A stretch of 64,000 nt of DNA from Mycobacterium persicum (GTDB lineage Bacteria > Actinomycetota > Actinomycetes > Mycobacteriales > Mycobacteriaceae), in assembly GCF_002086675.1 (NCBI RefSeq), contig NZ_MVIF01000001.1:1-64000 (forward strand), read 5' to 3'. Under the pieces are notes generated by a model. The model did no database searches and had not been told where the DNA came from. It saw only the letters and a list, made by a program, of their open reading frames with translations. Below, one piece after another: positions 56,541 to 64,000 of the stretch. Made by a program: the position numbers and the translations under genes. Position 1 is the first letter of the stretch. The number at the start of each line of letters is the position of its first letter.

Positions 56541-56840
56541 ATGTCTTTCGTGACCACTCAGCCACCGGCGCTGGTGGCCGCAGCAGCCGATTTGCTGGGT
56601 ATCGGCTCGGCGATGAACGCGCACAACGCGGCCGCGACAGCCACGACCACCGCGGTGGTGCCACCCGCTGCCGACGAGGTTTCCGCACTGATCGCCGCTC
56701 AGTTCGCCGCGCACGCCGTCCTGTACCAGGAGATCAGCGCCCACGCCGCGGCCATTCACGACCAGTTGGTGACCGCGTTGGGCACCAGCGCCGCCTCGTA
56801 CGGCGCCGCCGAAGCCGCCAACACCGCTGCGTTCGGCTGA
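56541..56840 (+). CDS. PE family protein
   Basis: A 99-residue PE protein: MSFVTTQPPALVAAAADLLGIGSAMNAHNAAATATTTAVVPPAADEVSALIAAQFAAHAVLYQEISAHAAAIHDQLVTAL. It ends with a YGAAE secretion motif (YxxxD/E) before the last residues. There is no PGRS tail. GGGAGGTAAGC precedes ATG 56541. Twelve bases separate it from a PPE gene, the usual PE-PPE pair that forms a heterodimer exported by an ESX (mainly ESX-5) type VII system. Confidence 0.93.
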   Translation: MSFVTTQPPALVAAAADLLGIGSAMNAHNAAATATTTAVVPPAADEVSALIAAQFAAHAVLYQEISAHAAAIHDQLVTALGTSAASYGAAEAANTAAFG

Positions 56841-56852
56841 TCGGGGGCCGCG

Positions 56853-57959
56853 ATGGACTACGCAGCTTTGCCGCCGGAGATCAACTCCGCGCGCATGTAT
56901 GCCGGGGTCGGTTCCGGGCCGCTGCTGGCTGCGGCGGCGGCCTGGGACGGGCTGTCTGCCGAGTTGTACTCCACCGCCGCTCGGTGCTGGTCGGTGATCT
57001 CGGGGCTGGTTGGCGGGCCATGGCAAGGTGCGGCATCGGTGGCGATGGCGACCGCGACCGCCCCCTACCTGGCGTGGCTGAACGTCACGGCAGGGCAGGC
57101 CGAGGCGACCGCCGGGCAGGCCACCGCAGCCGCGGCCGCCTACCATGCGGCGTTCGCGATGACCGTGCCGCCGGCGGAGATCGCGGCCAACCGCGCGCTG
57201 CTGATGGCGCTGGTGGCGACCAACGTCCTGGGCCAGAACACGCCGGCGATCGCGGCCACCGAGGCCCACTACGCCACGATGTGGGCCCAAGACGCCGCCG
57301 CGATGTACGGCTATGCCGCCGCCGCGGCGGCCGCAACCCGATTGACCCCGTTCGCCGTAGCGCCGGAGGTCGCCCACGTGGCCGGCCGGACGGCCGGTCA
57401 CGCGGCCGCCAGCAACGCGGTGAAGTTGTCACAGTTGATCAGCACCGTGCCGCCGTTGCTGAAGTGGTTCGCCACCCGTCCGTTGATCGCCGGGGTGGTC
57501 ACGGTGGAAGAAGGGATGCTGACCCCCGTCGAGGTCGTCATGGGCAGTACGTCGGCGACGATGTCCATCACGTCGGTCCTGAGGTCGTTCCTGTCGATTG
57601 GGCAGGCCGCCGCACAGGCCGCGGGACCGCTGGCGCAGGCGGCCACCAGCTTTCCGATCAAAATGCCGGGTCTGGGCCGGGCCGGGATGGTGTCGGCGGG
57701 TATGGGCCGGGCCGGTTCGATCGGGGCATTGTCGGTACCACACAGTTGGGGCGCCGCAGCCCCGAACATCAGCCACGCCGCCACGGCATTGCCGAACACC
57801 GGGCTGGCGTCCACGTCCCAGATTGCACCGGATGCGGCGGCCCCCATGCTGGGCGGTCTGCCGGCGGCCGGCAGAGCCGCCAACACGAGCGGCGCCAGCG
57901 CATCCCGATACGGCCTTGCGCAGCGCTTCGTGATCGTCGGCTCGCCCGCCGCCGGTTAA
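56853..57959 (+). CDS. PPE family protein, SVP subgroup
   Basis: A 368-residue PPE protein. MDYAALPPEINSARMYAGVGSGPLLAAAAAWDGLSAELYSTA is the canonical PPE N-terminus, with GGPWQGAASVAMATATAPYLAWL carrying the WxG element and NVLGQNTPAIAATEAHYATMWAQDAAAMYGY the helical hairpin tip. The C-terminal GALSVPHSWGAA is the GxxSVPxxW motif of the PPE-SVP subgroup. It pairs with the PE just upstream and is followed 36 bp later by an MFS transporter gene. PE/PPE-transporter neighbours have been linked to small-molecule uptake or export across the outer membrane, which is a possible role here. Confidence 0.93.
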   Translation: MDYAALPPEINSARMYAGVGSGPLLAAAAAWDGLSAELYSTAARCWSVISGLVGGPWQGAASVAMATATAPYLAWLNVTAGQAEATAGQATAAAAAYHAAFAMTVPPAEIAANRALLMALVATNVLGQNTPAIAATEAHYATMWAQDAAAMYGYAAAAAAATRLTPFAVAPEVAHVAGRTAGHAAASNAVKLSQLISTVPPLLKWFATRPLIAGVVTVEEGMLTPVEVVMGSTSATMSITSVLRSFLSIGQAAAQAAGPLAQAATSFPIKMPGLGRAGMVSAGMGRAGSIGALSVPHSWGAAAPNISHAATALPNTGLASTSQIAPDAAAPMLGGLPAAGRAANTSGASASRYGLAQRFVIVGSPAAG

Positions 57960-57995
57960 CCCGACCCACCCCACACGCAATAACGGAGGAACCCC

Positions 57996-59546
57996 ATGAC
58001 CGCGCCCGACACGCAAACCCGGTCGGCCCAGGACAAGCTGACGTTCGCCCAATGGATGACCGTGCTGGCCATGGGTCTGGGCTTCGCCATCACCGGTGCC
58101 GACCCGGCCATCTTCTCCAGCAGCCTGGTGCCGGTGCGCGAGGGCCTGCATATGAGTACCGCCGCCGCCGGATTCACCGCAAGTCTGGCCACGCTGACTC
58201 TGGCCGCGACCATCCTCGGCGCCGGCACGCTGGGCGACATCTACGGCAAACGCCGGATGTATCTGCTGGGCCTGGCCGGCGTGATCGTCAGCGGTCTGCT
58301 TGCTGCGCTCTCGCCCAACGCGGTGATCCTGATGATCACCCGTGCGCTGACGGGTGCGGGTTTCGCCTTTCTGCTGGGGCTCTCCCTGGCAATCATCAAC
58401 GCCACCTTCCCGCCCGCGCAGCGAGGCAAGGCCATCAGCCTCTTCCTCGGAACGGCATTCCTGGTAGGGGCGCCGCTACCACTGATCGGCGACATCCTGG
58501 TCGAGTCGCTGGGGTGGCGCTGGGCGTTGGTCGTCGCCCCGGCCGCGGCGCTGATCACCATTCCGATCACGTTGCGGTTCGTCCCCGAAACGTTCCGCAT
58601 CCGGGGCCGCCGGATCGACTACCCCGGCATCGGCGCAGCCGGGCTCATGATGGTCAGCCTGGTCTACGGACTGTCCCGCCTCGCTCATGGCCCCGGCGCG
58701 GCCGTGCCGCCGCTGCTGATCGGGTTGGCCGGCGGAGTCTTCTTCGTCTGGTGGGAGCAGCACACCGACCAACCGGCGCTGGACCTGCGGATCTTCCGGG
58801 CCGGCCCCTTCAACGCCGCGGTCATCACCGGATTGGCCTTCAACTTCCTGCTGGCCGGCCGGGTGCTCCTGCTGGGCTACTACACCACCGTGGTCCGCGG
58901 GTTCTCACCGACCGTGCTGGGCCTGCTGCTGGTGCTGGCCGCCGCGGTGCAAGCACCCGCGGCCGTCCTGGGCGGTCGCATGATGATGCGGACGTCGGCG
59001 CGTACCACCATGCTGTGGGGTCTGGGACTGCTCACCCTGGCCAGCTGCATGTTCGCCACCTTCGGGGTGAGCACATCCCTCCCGGTGATCGGCTTGGGGG
59101 TGGTGACGCTCAGCGTCGGGGTTGCCATGGTCGAGCCCCCGCAGGCCAGCATCATGATGAGCTATGCCCCGCCGGGGCTGGAGGGATCGGTGTCGTCGGT
59201 CAAACCAGGGGCCGGCCAATCCTTCTACTCCCTGGGCCCCACCGTGGTTACCCTGCTGACCACCACGTTCTATGCCGCACGGGCCCGGCAGCGGTTCGCC
59301 GGCTTGGGTATCTCTCCCGCTCAGGCCGCCAACGCGTTGGAGGCATCGCGCTCGAACGGCGGCGGCCACCTCGGCAGCCTCGCGGCCCTCAACCCGGAGT
59401 TGGCACATCGGGTTTTGGCAGACACCCAGGAGCTCATTGCCTCGGCATTGCGCACCACCAGCCTGGCCATGGCCCTGATCCCGCTGGCCGCGGCAGTCGC
59501 CGTCTGGGTGCTGCTGCCACGGAATCGAGCAGATCAGAGCGCATAA
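57996..59546 (+). CDS. MFS transporter, DHA2-like (14 helices)
   Basis: A 516-residue MFS protein with about 14 hydrophobic helices. LTFAQWMTVLAMGLGFAITGADPAIFSSSLVPVREGL opens helix 1, and motif A GTLGDIYGKRRMYLLGLAGV is intact, with GAPLPLIGDILVESLGWRW in the motif C region and YTLFG-like SFYSLGPTVVTLLTTTF near the end. DHA2 antiporters export drugs or metabolites. It starts 36 bp after the PPE gene with GGAGGAACCCC before ATG, so PE-PPE-MFS form one operon. Motif copy C upstream suggests control by the PucR regulator. Confidence 0.88.
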   Translation: MTAPDTQTRSAQDKLTFAQWMTVLAMGLGFAITGADPAIFSSSLVPVREGLHMSTAAAGFTASLATLTLAATILGAGTLGDIYGKRRMYLLGLAGVIVSGLLAALSPNAVILMITRALTGAGFAFLLGLSLAIINATFPPAQRGKAISLFLGTAFLVGAPLPLIGDILVESLGWRWALVVAPAAALITIPITLRFVPETFRIRGRRIDYPGIGAAGLMMVSLVYGLSRLAHGPGAAVPPLLIGLAGGVFFVWWEQHTDQPALDLRIFRAGPFNAAVITGLAFNFLLAGRVLLLGYYTTVVRGFSPTVLGLLLVLAAAVQAPAAVLGGRMMMRTSARTTMLWGLGLLTLASCMFATFGVSTSLPVIGLGVVTLSVGVAMVEPPQASIMMSYAPPGLEGSVSSVKPGAGQSFYSLGPTVVTLLTTTFYAARARQRFAGLGISPAQAANALEASRSNGGGHLGSLAALNPELAHRVLADTQELIASALRTTSLAMALIPLAAAVAVWVLLPRNRADQSA

Positions 59547-59615
59547 CGGCTGGTGGGGCCGGGCCCCGCCGGATTGACCGGCGGGGTGCGGCCGGCTCCG
59601 TTAGCGTCGGCGAGC

Positions 59616-60734
59616 ATGACTGTCAACGACCGTGAACGCTTCGTCGGTTGCCTGCTCGGCGGGGCGGTGGGCGACGCATTGGGCGCGCCGGTCGAATTCC
59701 ACACCCGCGAGCAGATCCTGGCCCAGTTCGGCCCGGAGGGGATCACCGCGTATGCACCCGCCTACGGCGGCGTCGGCCTGGTCACCGACGACACCCAAAT
59801 GACCCTGTTCACCGCCGAAGGGCTGCTGCGGTACTGGGTCCGCGGACGCATGAAGGGCGTATCGACGTACACCGGGGTCACGGCCAACGCCTATCTGCGG
59901 TGGCTGCGCACCCAGAGTGAAACTCCCATGCACCGAGTCGGGATCGGCGAGCCGTTCGGTGAAGGCCAGCCGGGCTGGCTCTATCAGCAGCGCCGGCTGC
60001 ACAGCCAGCGCGCGCCGGGCACTACCTGCGTTTCGGCGCTTCGCAGCATGCGCCACCTCGGCGAGGCCGCGGACAACAACAGCAAGGGCTGTGGCGGTGT
60101 CATGCGGGTGGCGCCGGTGGGGCTGTTTGTCGCGCGCCGGCCCGAGGCCACCCTGCGGCTGGCGTTCCGGATCGGTACCGAACTTGCGGCCCTGACACAC
60201 GGTCACCCCACGGGTTCGTTGTCGGCCGGGGTCTTCTCGGCACTCATCTACCAGCTGGTCCTTGGAATACCGCTGACGGAAGCGCTGCCGGAGGCCAAAC
60301 GCATCCTCATCGAGTTCGCTGACCATCACGAAACCCTCACCGCGGTCGAGGCGGCCGAGGCCGCGGCACGTCGCGGTGGGCCCCGCCATCAGGCCCATGA
60401 GGCCATTGCCGGGTTGGGGCAAGGGTGGGTCGCCGAGGAGGCGCTGGCCATCGGGTTGTACTGCGCGCTGGTAGCAGAGTCATTCGCCGACGGTGTTGTG
60501 CCGGCGGTCAATCACGACGGCGACTCGGATTCGACGGGCTCGATTGCCGGCAACCTCCTCGGCGCAGCGCTCGGCGTGGGCGCCATTTCCAGCGAATGGC
60601 TGGATCCGCTGGAACTTCGCGACGTCATCAGCGAGATCGCCGACGACCTCTACGACTATGCGGCCTGGCATCTGTCCGAGCACAGCTTTGACGACGACGC
60701 CCAGCGCATCTGGCGCAAGTATCCGGGGTATTGA
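59616..60734 (+). CDS. ADP-ribosylglycohydrolase family protein
   Basis: A 372-residue ADP-ribosyl-glycohydrolase-fold protein. It carries the metal and substrate motifs RFVGCLLGGAVGDALGAPVEF, VTDDTQMTLFTAEGLL, NNSKGCGGVMRVAPVGL and C-terminal VNHDGDSDSTGSIAGNLLGAALG, with the paired Asp residues that hold two Mg ions. Such enzymes remove ADP-ribose from Arg/Ser residues, nitrogenase regulators or nucleic acids; the target here is unknown. ATG 59616 (MTVNDRERFVGCLL) is used, since the longer frame to 59553 is not family-like. It is on the same strand 69 bp after the MFS gene, so co-transcription is possible. Confidence 0.9.
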   Translation: MTVNDRERFVGCLLGGAVGDALGAPVEFHTREQILAQFGPEGITAYAPAYGGVGLVTDDTQMTLFTAEGLLRYWVRGRMKGVSTYTGVTANAYLRWLRTQSETPMHRVGIGEPFGEGQPGWLYQQRRLHSQRAPGTTCVSALRSMRHLGEAADNNSKGCGGVMRVAPVGLFVARRPEATLRLAFRIGTELAALTHGHPTGSLSAGVFSALIYQLVLGIPLTEALPEAKRILIEFADHHETLTAVEAAEAAARRGGPRHQAHEAIAGLGQGWVAEEALAIGLYCALVAESFADGVVPAVNHDGDSDSTGSIAGNLLGAALGVGAISSEWLDPLELRDVISEIADDLYDYAAWHLSEHSFDDDAQRIWRKYPGY

Positions 60735-60789
60735 CCGCTTACCGCCGAGGCCGCGGTTTGGCGTCGGCTGATCCGGGTAAGCGCAGGCC

Positions 60790-61471
60790 ATGACGGGCTT
60801 GAAAAGACCTGCGGCCGGTGCGGCCGCGGTGCTTACCGCGGCCATCGCACCGATAGCTGCGTGCACCAACCAGAACACCACCAGCCCAATACGTCGCCGC
60901 TCACCGCCCCGCCGCCCGGCACCGAGCGGATGACCTCGCAGTTGAAGAGCGCCGACGGAACTCCGGTGGGCAACGCCACCTTCGATTTCGCCAACGGCTT
61001 CGTGACGATGACCGTAGAAACGGTCCCCAACCAGATCCTCACGCCCGGTTTCCACGGGCTCCACATCCACTCGGTGGGTAAATGCGAGGCCAATTCCGTG
61101 GCACCGACGGGAGGCGCATCCGGCGACTTCAACTCCGCCGGGAGCCACCACCAGGCGCCGGGTCACACCGGTCATCCCGCCAGCGGCGACCTGACTTCCT
61201 TGGAGGTGCGCTCCGACGGCGCGGCGAACTTGTCACCACCTCGAACTCATTTACCGCGGCGGACCTGCGAAACGGCTCGGGCACCGCGCTGATCATTCAC
61301 CAGGACCCGGGTAACTTCGGCAATATCCCTCCCGCCCGCTACACCCAGAAGAACGGCACACCGGGCCCGGACGAAGAGACACTCGCCACCGGTGATTCGG
61401 GTAAGCGGGTGGCCTGCGGTGTGATCGCGCCTGCGGCCAGCTCGTCCACCACGGCCACACCTAAGAGTTGA
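60790..61471 (+). pseudogene. sodC: Cu/Zn superoxide dismutase lipoprotein SodC, two frameshifts
   Basis: The reading frame is broken into three. Frame 1 from ATG 60790 gives a lipoprotein signal with IAAC lipobox ([25 protein letters not shown]). Frame 2 from about 60880 to 61228 holds the SodC core ([24 protein letters not shown], copper ligands in [13 protein letters not shown], and [18 protein letters not shown]). Frame 3 from about 61230 to 61471 holds [37 protein letters not shown] and [11 protein letters not shown]. Two indels (near 60860-60905 and 61228) explain this. In M. tuberculosis SodC (Rv0432) protects against host superoxide; this copy cannot be made intact. Both indels sit in GC-rich sequence, so sequencing error should be ruled out. 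Confidence 0.85.
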
Positions 61472-61745
61472 CCCGTAATGGGTCATGCAGCGCCAATCAG
61501 CTTGAGGGCTGGTTGTTTTCGGCTGTTCCCGCGACGTCCAGGCGTGCCTGGTCTGTTCGGGGGTTGCTCGACAATCACCGCAGCGCCATCGTGCACTTCG
61601 CGAACTCGACCGAGGATGCACGCCCAACATCGGCCCCCGCTTGCCTCGATTCTCAGCAGTTACCTCCGGTGATGAACCGGTCGGGATAGAGTTCACTGCC
61701 GAACGGCCCCAGGCGGTCGGCGCCTTCCGAGAGAGGGACATACCG

Positions 61746-62258
61746 ATGCCGAAAAAATGCAGCCGTCGGATGACCACCATTGGAGCCATAGCCGTCCTGT
61801 CTTTTACGGCCCTTGTGAATGTCGCCGAGGCTCACGGCGCCCCGCTGCCCGATTTGTGCGTTCCGCCTAACGTCGTCGAAAACGTCTGCACGGCGCGGCT
61901 GAAGTCGGTGACAGCCGATGTCACCGATGGAACAATCACCGGCGCGCCAGTCGGTGGCGGGGCGGCAATTACCCTTACCGGACCAACGGATGCGTACCTG
62001 AAGTCGGCGGGATTCGGAGGTACACCGCCAGACCCGGTGCAACGCTGGGACGCCGAGATTGAACGCATCGGCAACCTCAGCGTCGACCCGTCCAATCCCA
62101 GTTGGTACAACGACGCCAAGGCCGTATACCTGCTACCCAGGACCCTCAATGACTTCGCCAGCCGGTTTCCTCCCGGCGTGCTGGTTGTCCGGTTCACGCC
62201 CTACGACGATCACCCTGGCTGGTTCTGCCTCGTATCCATTCAGCCGGTGTCGCAGTGA
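61746..62258 (+). CDS. Secreted protein of unknown function
   Basis: A 170-residue protein with a Sec-type signal peptide (MPKKCSRRMTTIGAIAVLSFTALVNVAEAHGA, cleavage likely after AEA). The mature part begins APLPDLCVPPNVVENVC and has three Cys (two early, one near the C-terminus in PGWFCLVSI), suggesting a disulfide-stabilised domain. I recognise no family. GAGAGGGACATACC precedes ATG 61746. It stands alone on the plus strand, between the sodC remnant and the minus-strand cyclase. Confidence 0.75.
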   Translation: MPKKCSRRMTTIGAIAVLSFTALVNVAEAHGAPLPDLCVPPNVVENVCTARLKSVTADVTDGTITGAPVGGGAAITLTGPTDAYLKSAGFGGTPPDPVQRWDAEIERIGNLSVDPSNPSWYNDAKAVYLLPRTLNDFASRFPPGVLVVRFTPYDDHPGWFCLVSIQPVSQ

Positions 62259-62322
62259 GCCCAACGGGGCGATGACCGTGGCCGTCGTCTTTGGCATCCG
62301 CCGGCTGGCGAGCGTTCGCCAT

Positions 62323-63849
62323 TCAGCCGAGGCGATGCGAGGGTGTGACCGCTGGGTCGAGGCCGAAAACCTCTGTGGGGGCTGACTTGCCCTTCAGCGC
62401 ATGTGCACCCCGGTCGGTAAGTCCCGGCGGTCGGGAAACCAATGCGTCGACGGTCTGCTGGGTGAGAAGGATAGTGTTGCCGGTGGTTTTGGTGAGTTGC
62501 TCGACGCGGGCCGCCACATTGACGGCGTCACCGATGAGGGTGAATTCGAGTTTGCCGCCGCCGCCAATGGTTCCGGCGATCACTACACCAGTGTTTATCC
62601 CGATGCCGACGCGAAGCTCCCCGCCGAATCGCTCGGCGACAGGGCGGCTGATCGATGCCGCTGCGCCCACTGCGGCGTCCGCGTGATTCGGGAGATCGCT
62701 CGGAGCGCCGAAGACGCCCAGAGCGCCGTCGCCGAGGAACTTGTTCACGTGGCCACCAGCCTCGACGACGGCAGGCACGACGATCTCGAACAACGCGTTG
62801 AGGCGGGCAACGGTTTCCTCAGCGCTGTGTGCCTCGGCGAACGGCGTGAAGTCGCGGATGTCAACGAACATCACCGTCGCCTCACGGCGCTCCCCGGTGA
62901 ACACATCATTACCCTGCTCAAGCAGCCGTGCTGCGAGGGCCGGGTCGACATAGGTTCCAAACGCCGCCTGCAGGCGTCGCCGCTCAGCCAAACCCGCCTG
63001 CATGCGATTAAACGATGCTGCGAGCGCACCGAGGTCATCGTCTTGAGCCACAGGCAGGCGTTGGCTGTAAACACCCGCCGCCACACGTTCAGTTCCTTCG
63101 GCGAGGTCGCGAACGGTTTGCAAGGAGGGTGAAAACGCGGAGGCGAGCGTGATCGGTACCCCCATGCCAAACGCCAATCCACAGGCGATCACGACGGCGA
63201 ATAAGGGAACCTCACTGACCCGATGAAACACTGCCCCCAGCATCGCGCCCGCGAGCGCGAACACAAACGCGACGCTGACCATGAATACGCTGGACCACGC
63301 TGCAAAAGTCGGACGTGAGCGGGGCAGGGAATCACCGATCCCCGTATCACCAGTGAGTGCGACTCGCGATGGCCGAAGCGATGCTTCCACGAAGCTGTGG
63401 CTTGCGGCCTGGGTGGCAGTTCCGAGGACGGCACCCCATATGCCGTACTGGACAAGCCGCGAACAGGTCGCCCCCGCGATCGCACCGACAACGACAGAAA
63501 GCACGGCAGCCCAAACAGCGGTGACAACCACGCCTCGGAGAACCGCCTCGCGAGCGTACGCATAGGTGTTTTCCAGGGCTGTCGCCGGATCGACCTTCTG
63601 GCCCGCCGCCCACTGCTCGACGGAGCGGATTCGGCCTAGGCCAGGAAGAACAGTGGCGTACACAGCCACCGGCACGGCGACAACCGTCACTGCAGCCGTC
63701 TCGAAATAATGATCGGAATGCTCGTAAGCCGTAAGGATTATCGACGACACAAGCCAGATCGGTAGCGCCACGAGAACACTGATCGCGAAGATCGCCCACG
63801 AGTACCTCGCTCTGTACTGATCCCACGCCCACTGCCAGATACGGTCCAT
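62323..63849 (-). CDS. Membrane class III adenylate cyclase with HAMP domain (Rv1318c-type)
   Basis: A 508-residue cyclase. The N-terminal half has about six membrane helices (WAIFAISVLVALPIWLVSSIIL ... PLFAVVIACGLAFGMGVPITLAS), then a HAMP linker (SLQTVRDLAEGTERVAAGVYSQRLPVAQDDDLGALAASFNRMQAGLAERRRL), and a C-terminal class III catalytic domain: both metal Asp in VMFVDIRDFTPF, substrate Lys and Asp in KLEFTLIGDAVNVAARVEQ, and transition-state Asn/Arg in the same block. All key residues are present, so it should make cAMP. Architecture matches the Rv1318c/Rv1319c/Rv1320c/Rv3645 group. It lies next to groEL1 here, unlike in M. tuberculosis. Confidence 0.93.
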   Translation of the reverse strand: MDRIWQWAWDQYRARYSWAIFAISVLVALPIWLVSSIILTAYEHSDHYFETAAVTVVAVPVAVYATVLPGLGRIRSVEQWAAGQKVDPATALENTYAYAREAVLRGVVVTAVWAAVLSVVVGAIAGATCSRLVQYGIWGAVLGTATQAASHSFVEASLRPSRVALTGDTGIGDSLPRSRPTFAAWSSVFMVSVAFVFALAGAMLGAVFHRVSEVPLFAVVIACGLAFGMGVPITLASAFSPSLQTVRDLAEGTERVAAGVYSQRLPVAQDDDLGALAASFNRMQAGLAERRRLQAAFGTYVDPALAARLLEQGNDVFTGERREATVMFVDIRDFTPFAEAHSAEETVARLNALFEIVVPAVVEAGGHVNKFLGDGALGVFGAPSDLPNHADAAVGAAASISRPVAERFGGELRVGIGINTGVVIAGTIGGGGKLEFTLIGDAVNVAARVEQLTKTTGNTILLTQQTVDALVSRPPGLTDRGAHALKGKSAPTEVFGLDPAVTPSHRLG

Positions 63850-63890
63850 GCCGGGAGACTAAGCCTAAATCCCCGTGACCGGCGGAGACA

Positions 63891-63925
63891 CGAAACACCC
63901 CGGCCGCCGGGGCCGGGGTGTTTCG
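63891..63925. terminator. Strong bidirectional hairpin terminator at groEL1 3' end
   Basis: Perfect 15-bp stem (CGAAACACCCCGGCC and its complement) with a 5-nt loop, 11 bp after the groEL1 stop. The strand has no U-run on the groEL1 side, which is usual in mycobacteria. Confidence 0.8.
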
Positions 63926-63936
63926 TCACCGCTTAC

Positions 63937-64000
63937 CTAGTGATGGTGGTGATGGCCGTGACCATGACCGTGATGGTCGTGCTCGTCCGCATTGGCGGGC
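63937..64000 (-). CDS. groEL1: Chaperonin GroEL1, C-terminal tail only (rest outside window)
   Basis: The last 64 bases read on the minus strand as PANADEHDHHGHGHGHHHHH followed by TAG at 63937-63939. A histidine-rich tail replacing the GGM tail of normal GroEL is the mark of mycobacterial GroEL1 (Rv3417c), which in M. smegmatis aids biofilm mycolate synthesis and in general may bind metal. In M. tuberculosis it follows whiB3 directly. The rest of the gene lies beyond the window. Confidence 0.85.
   Translation of the reverse strand, partial: PANADEHDHHGHGHGHHHHH

Noticed and set aside
56114..56557. Minus-strand ORF of 147 residues before the PE gene
   Set aside because: Overlaps the PE promoter region and start; no family match or ribosome binding site seen.

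Overview
The window is GC-rich and reads as a chromosome segment of a slow-growing Mycobacterium, close to but not identical with M. tuberculosis. Evidence is a PE_PGRS gene, PE/PPE genes, a 13E12-type HNH gene, whiB3, sigD with its anti-sigma gene, cmaA1, and a histidine-tailed GroEL1. Much of it follows the M. tuberculosis order from PE_PGRS52 (Rv3388) to groEL1 (Rv3417c): htdY, lpqD, acrA1, cmaA1, iunH, imuB, imuA', Rv3395A, guaA, Rv3400, Rv3401, Rv3405c, Rv3406, choD, guaB3, guaB2, Rv3412, rsdA, sigD, Rv3415c, whiB3, groEL1. Orthology calls rest on remembered family sequences and gene order, not on a search.

The backbone is interrupted by accessory blocks. (1) 0.9-6.8 kb: an amino-acid permease with a damaged start, a cobalamin riboswitch, leader ORF, PPE2 and cobU unit that lacks cobQ1, and a frameshifted 13E12 gene. 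(2) 12.8-23.1 kb, between iunH and imuB: a small membrane protein, an enolase-superfamily enzyme, a GH15 glycosidase, a PoxB-like ThDP enzyme overlapping a 1051-residue FAD/Fe-S oxidoreductase, and a lactate 2-monooxygenase. The last three look like a lactate/pyruvate oxidation module. (3) 27.8-31.8 kb, where M. tuberculosis has crtB and idsA1: an HxlR regulator, a frameshifted MFS exporter and two overlapping methyltransferases. (4) 38.6-38.9 kb: a decayed vapBC pair. (5) 45.7-63.9 kb, between whiB3 and groEL1: about 18 kb of accessory DNA.

Block 5 holds an amidohydrolase, a PPE-MPTR remnant, a D-aminoacylase-like enzyme, an AT-rich Gfo/Idh/MocA oxidoreductase, a PucR-type regulator, a HisC-like protein that lacks the PLP lysine, a family 2 glycosyltransferase, a PE-PPE-MFS operon, an ADP-ribosylglycohydrolase, a twice-frameshifted sodC, a secreted protein and a membrane adenylate cyclase. 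The same sequence, GTGCACACTTTTGCACC or a one-base variant, lies upstream of the D-aminoacylase, between pucR and the HisC-like gene, and upstream of the PE-PPE-MFS operon. I infer a local PucR regulon. This is the best candidate here for an undescribed system.

Other regulatory signals are clear: a LexA/SOS box between imuA' and Rv3395A, two overlapping palindromes between the TetR gene and Rv3406, a direct repeat between hxlR and its MFS gene, and several strong inverted repeats at convergent gene ends. I found no tRNA, rRNA, CRISPR array or intact insertion sequence.
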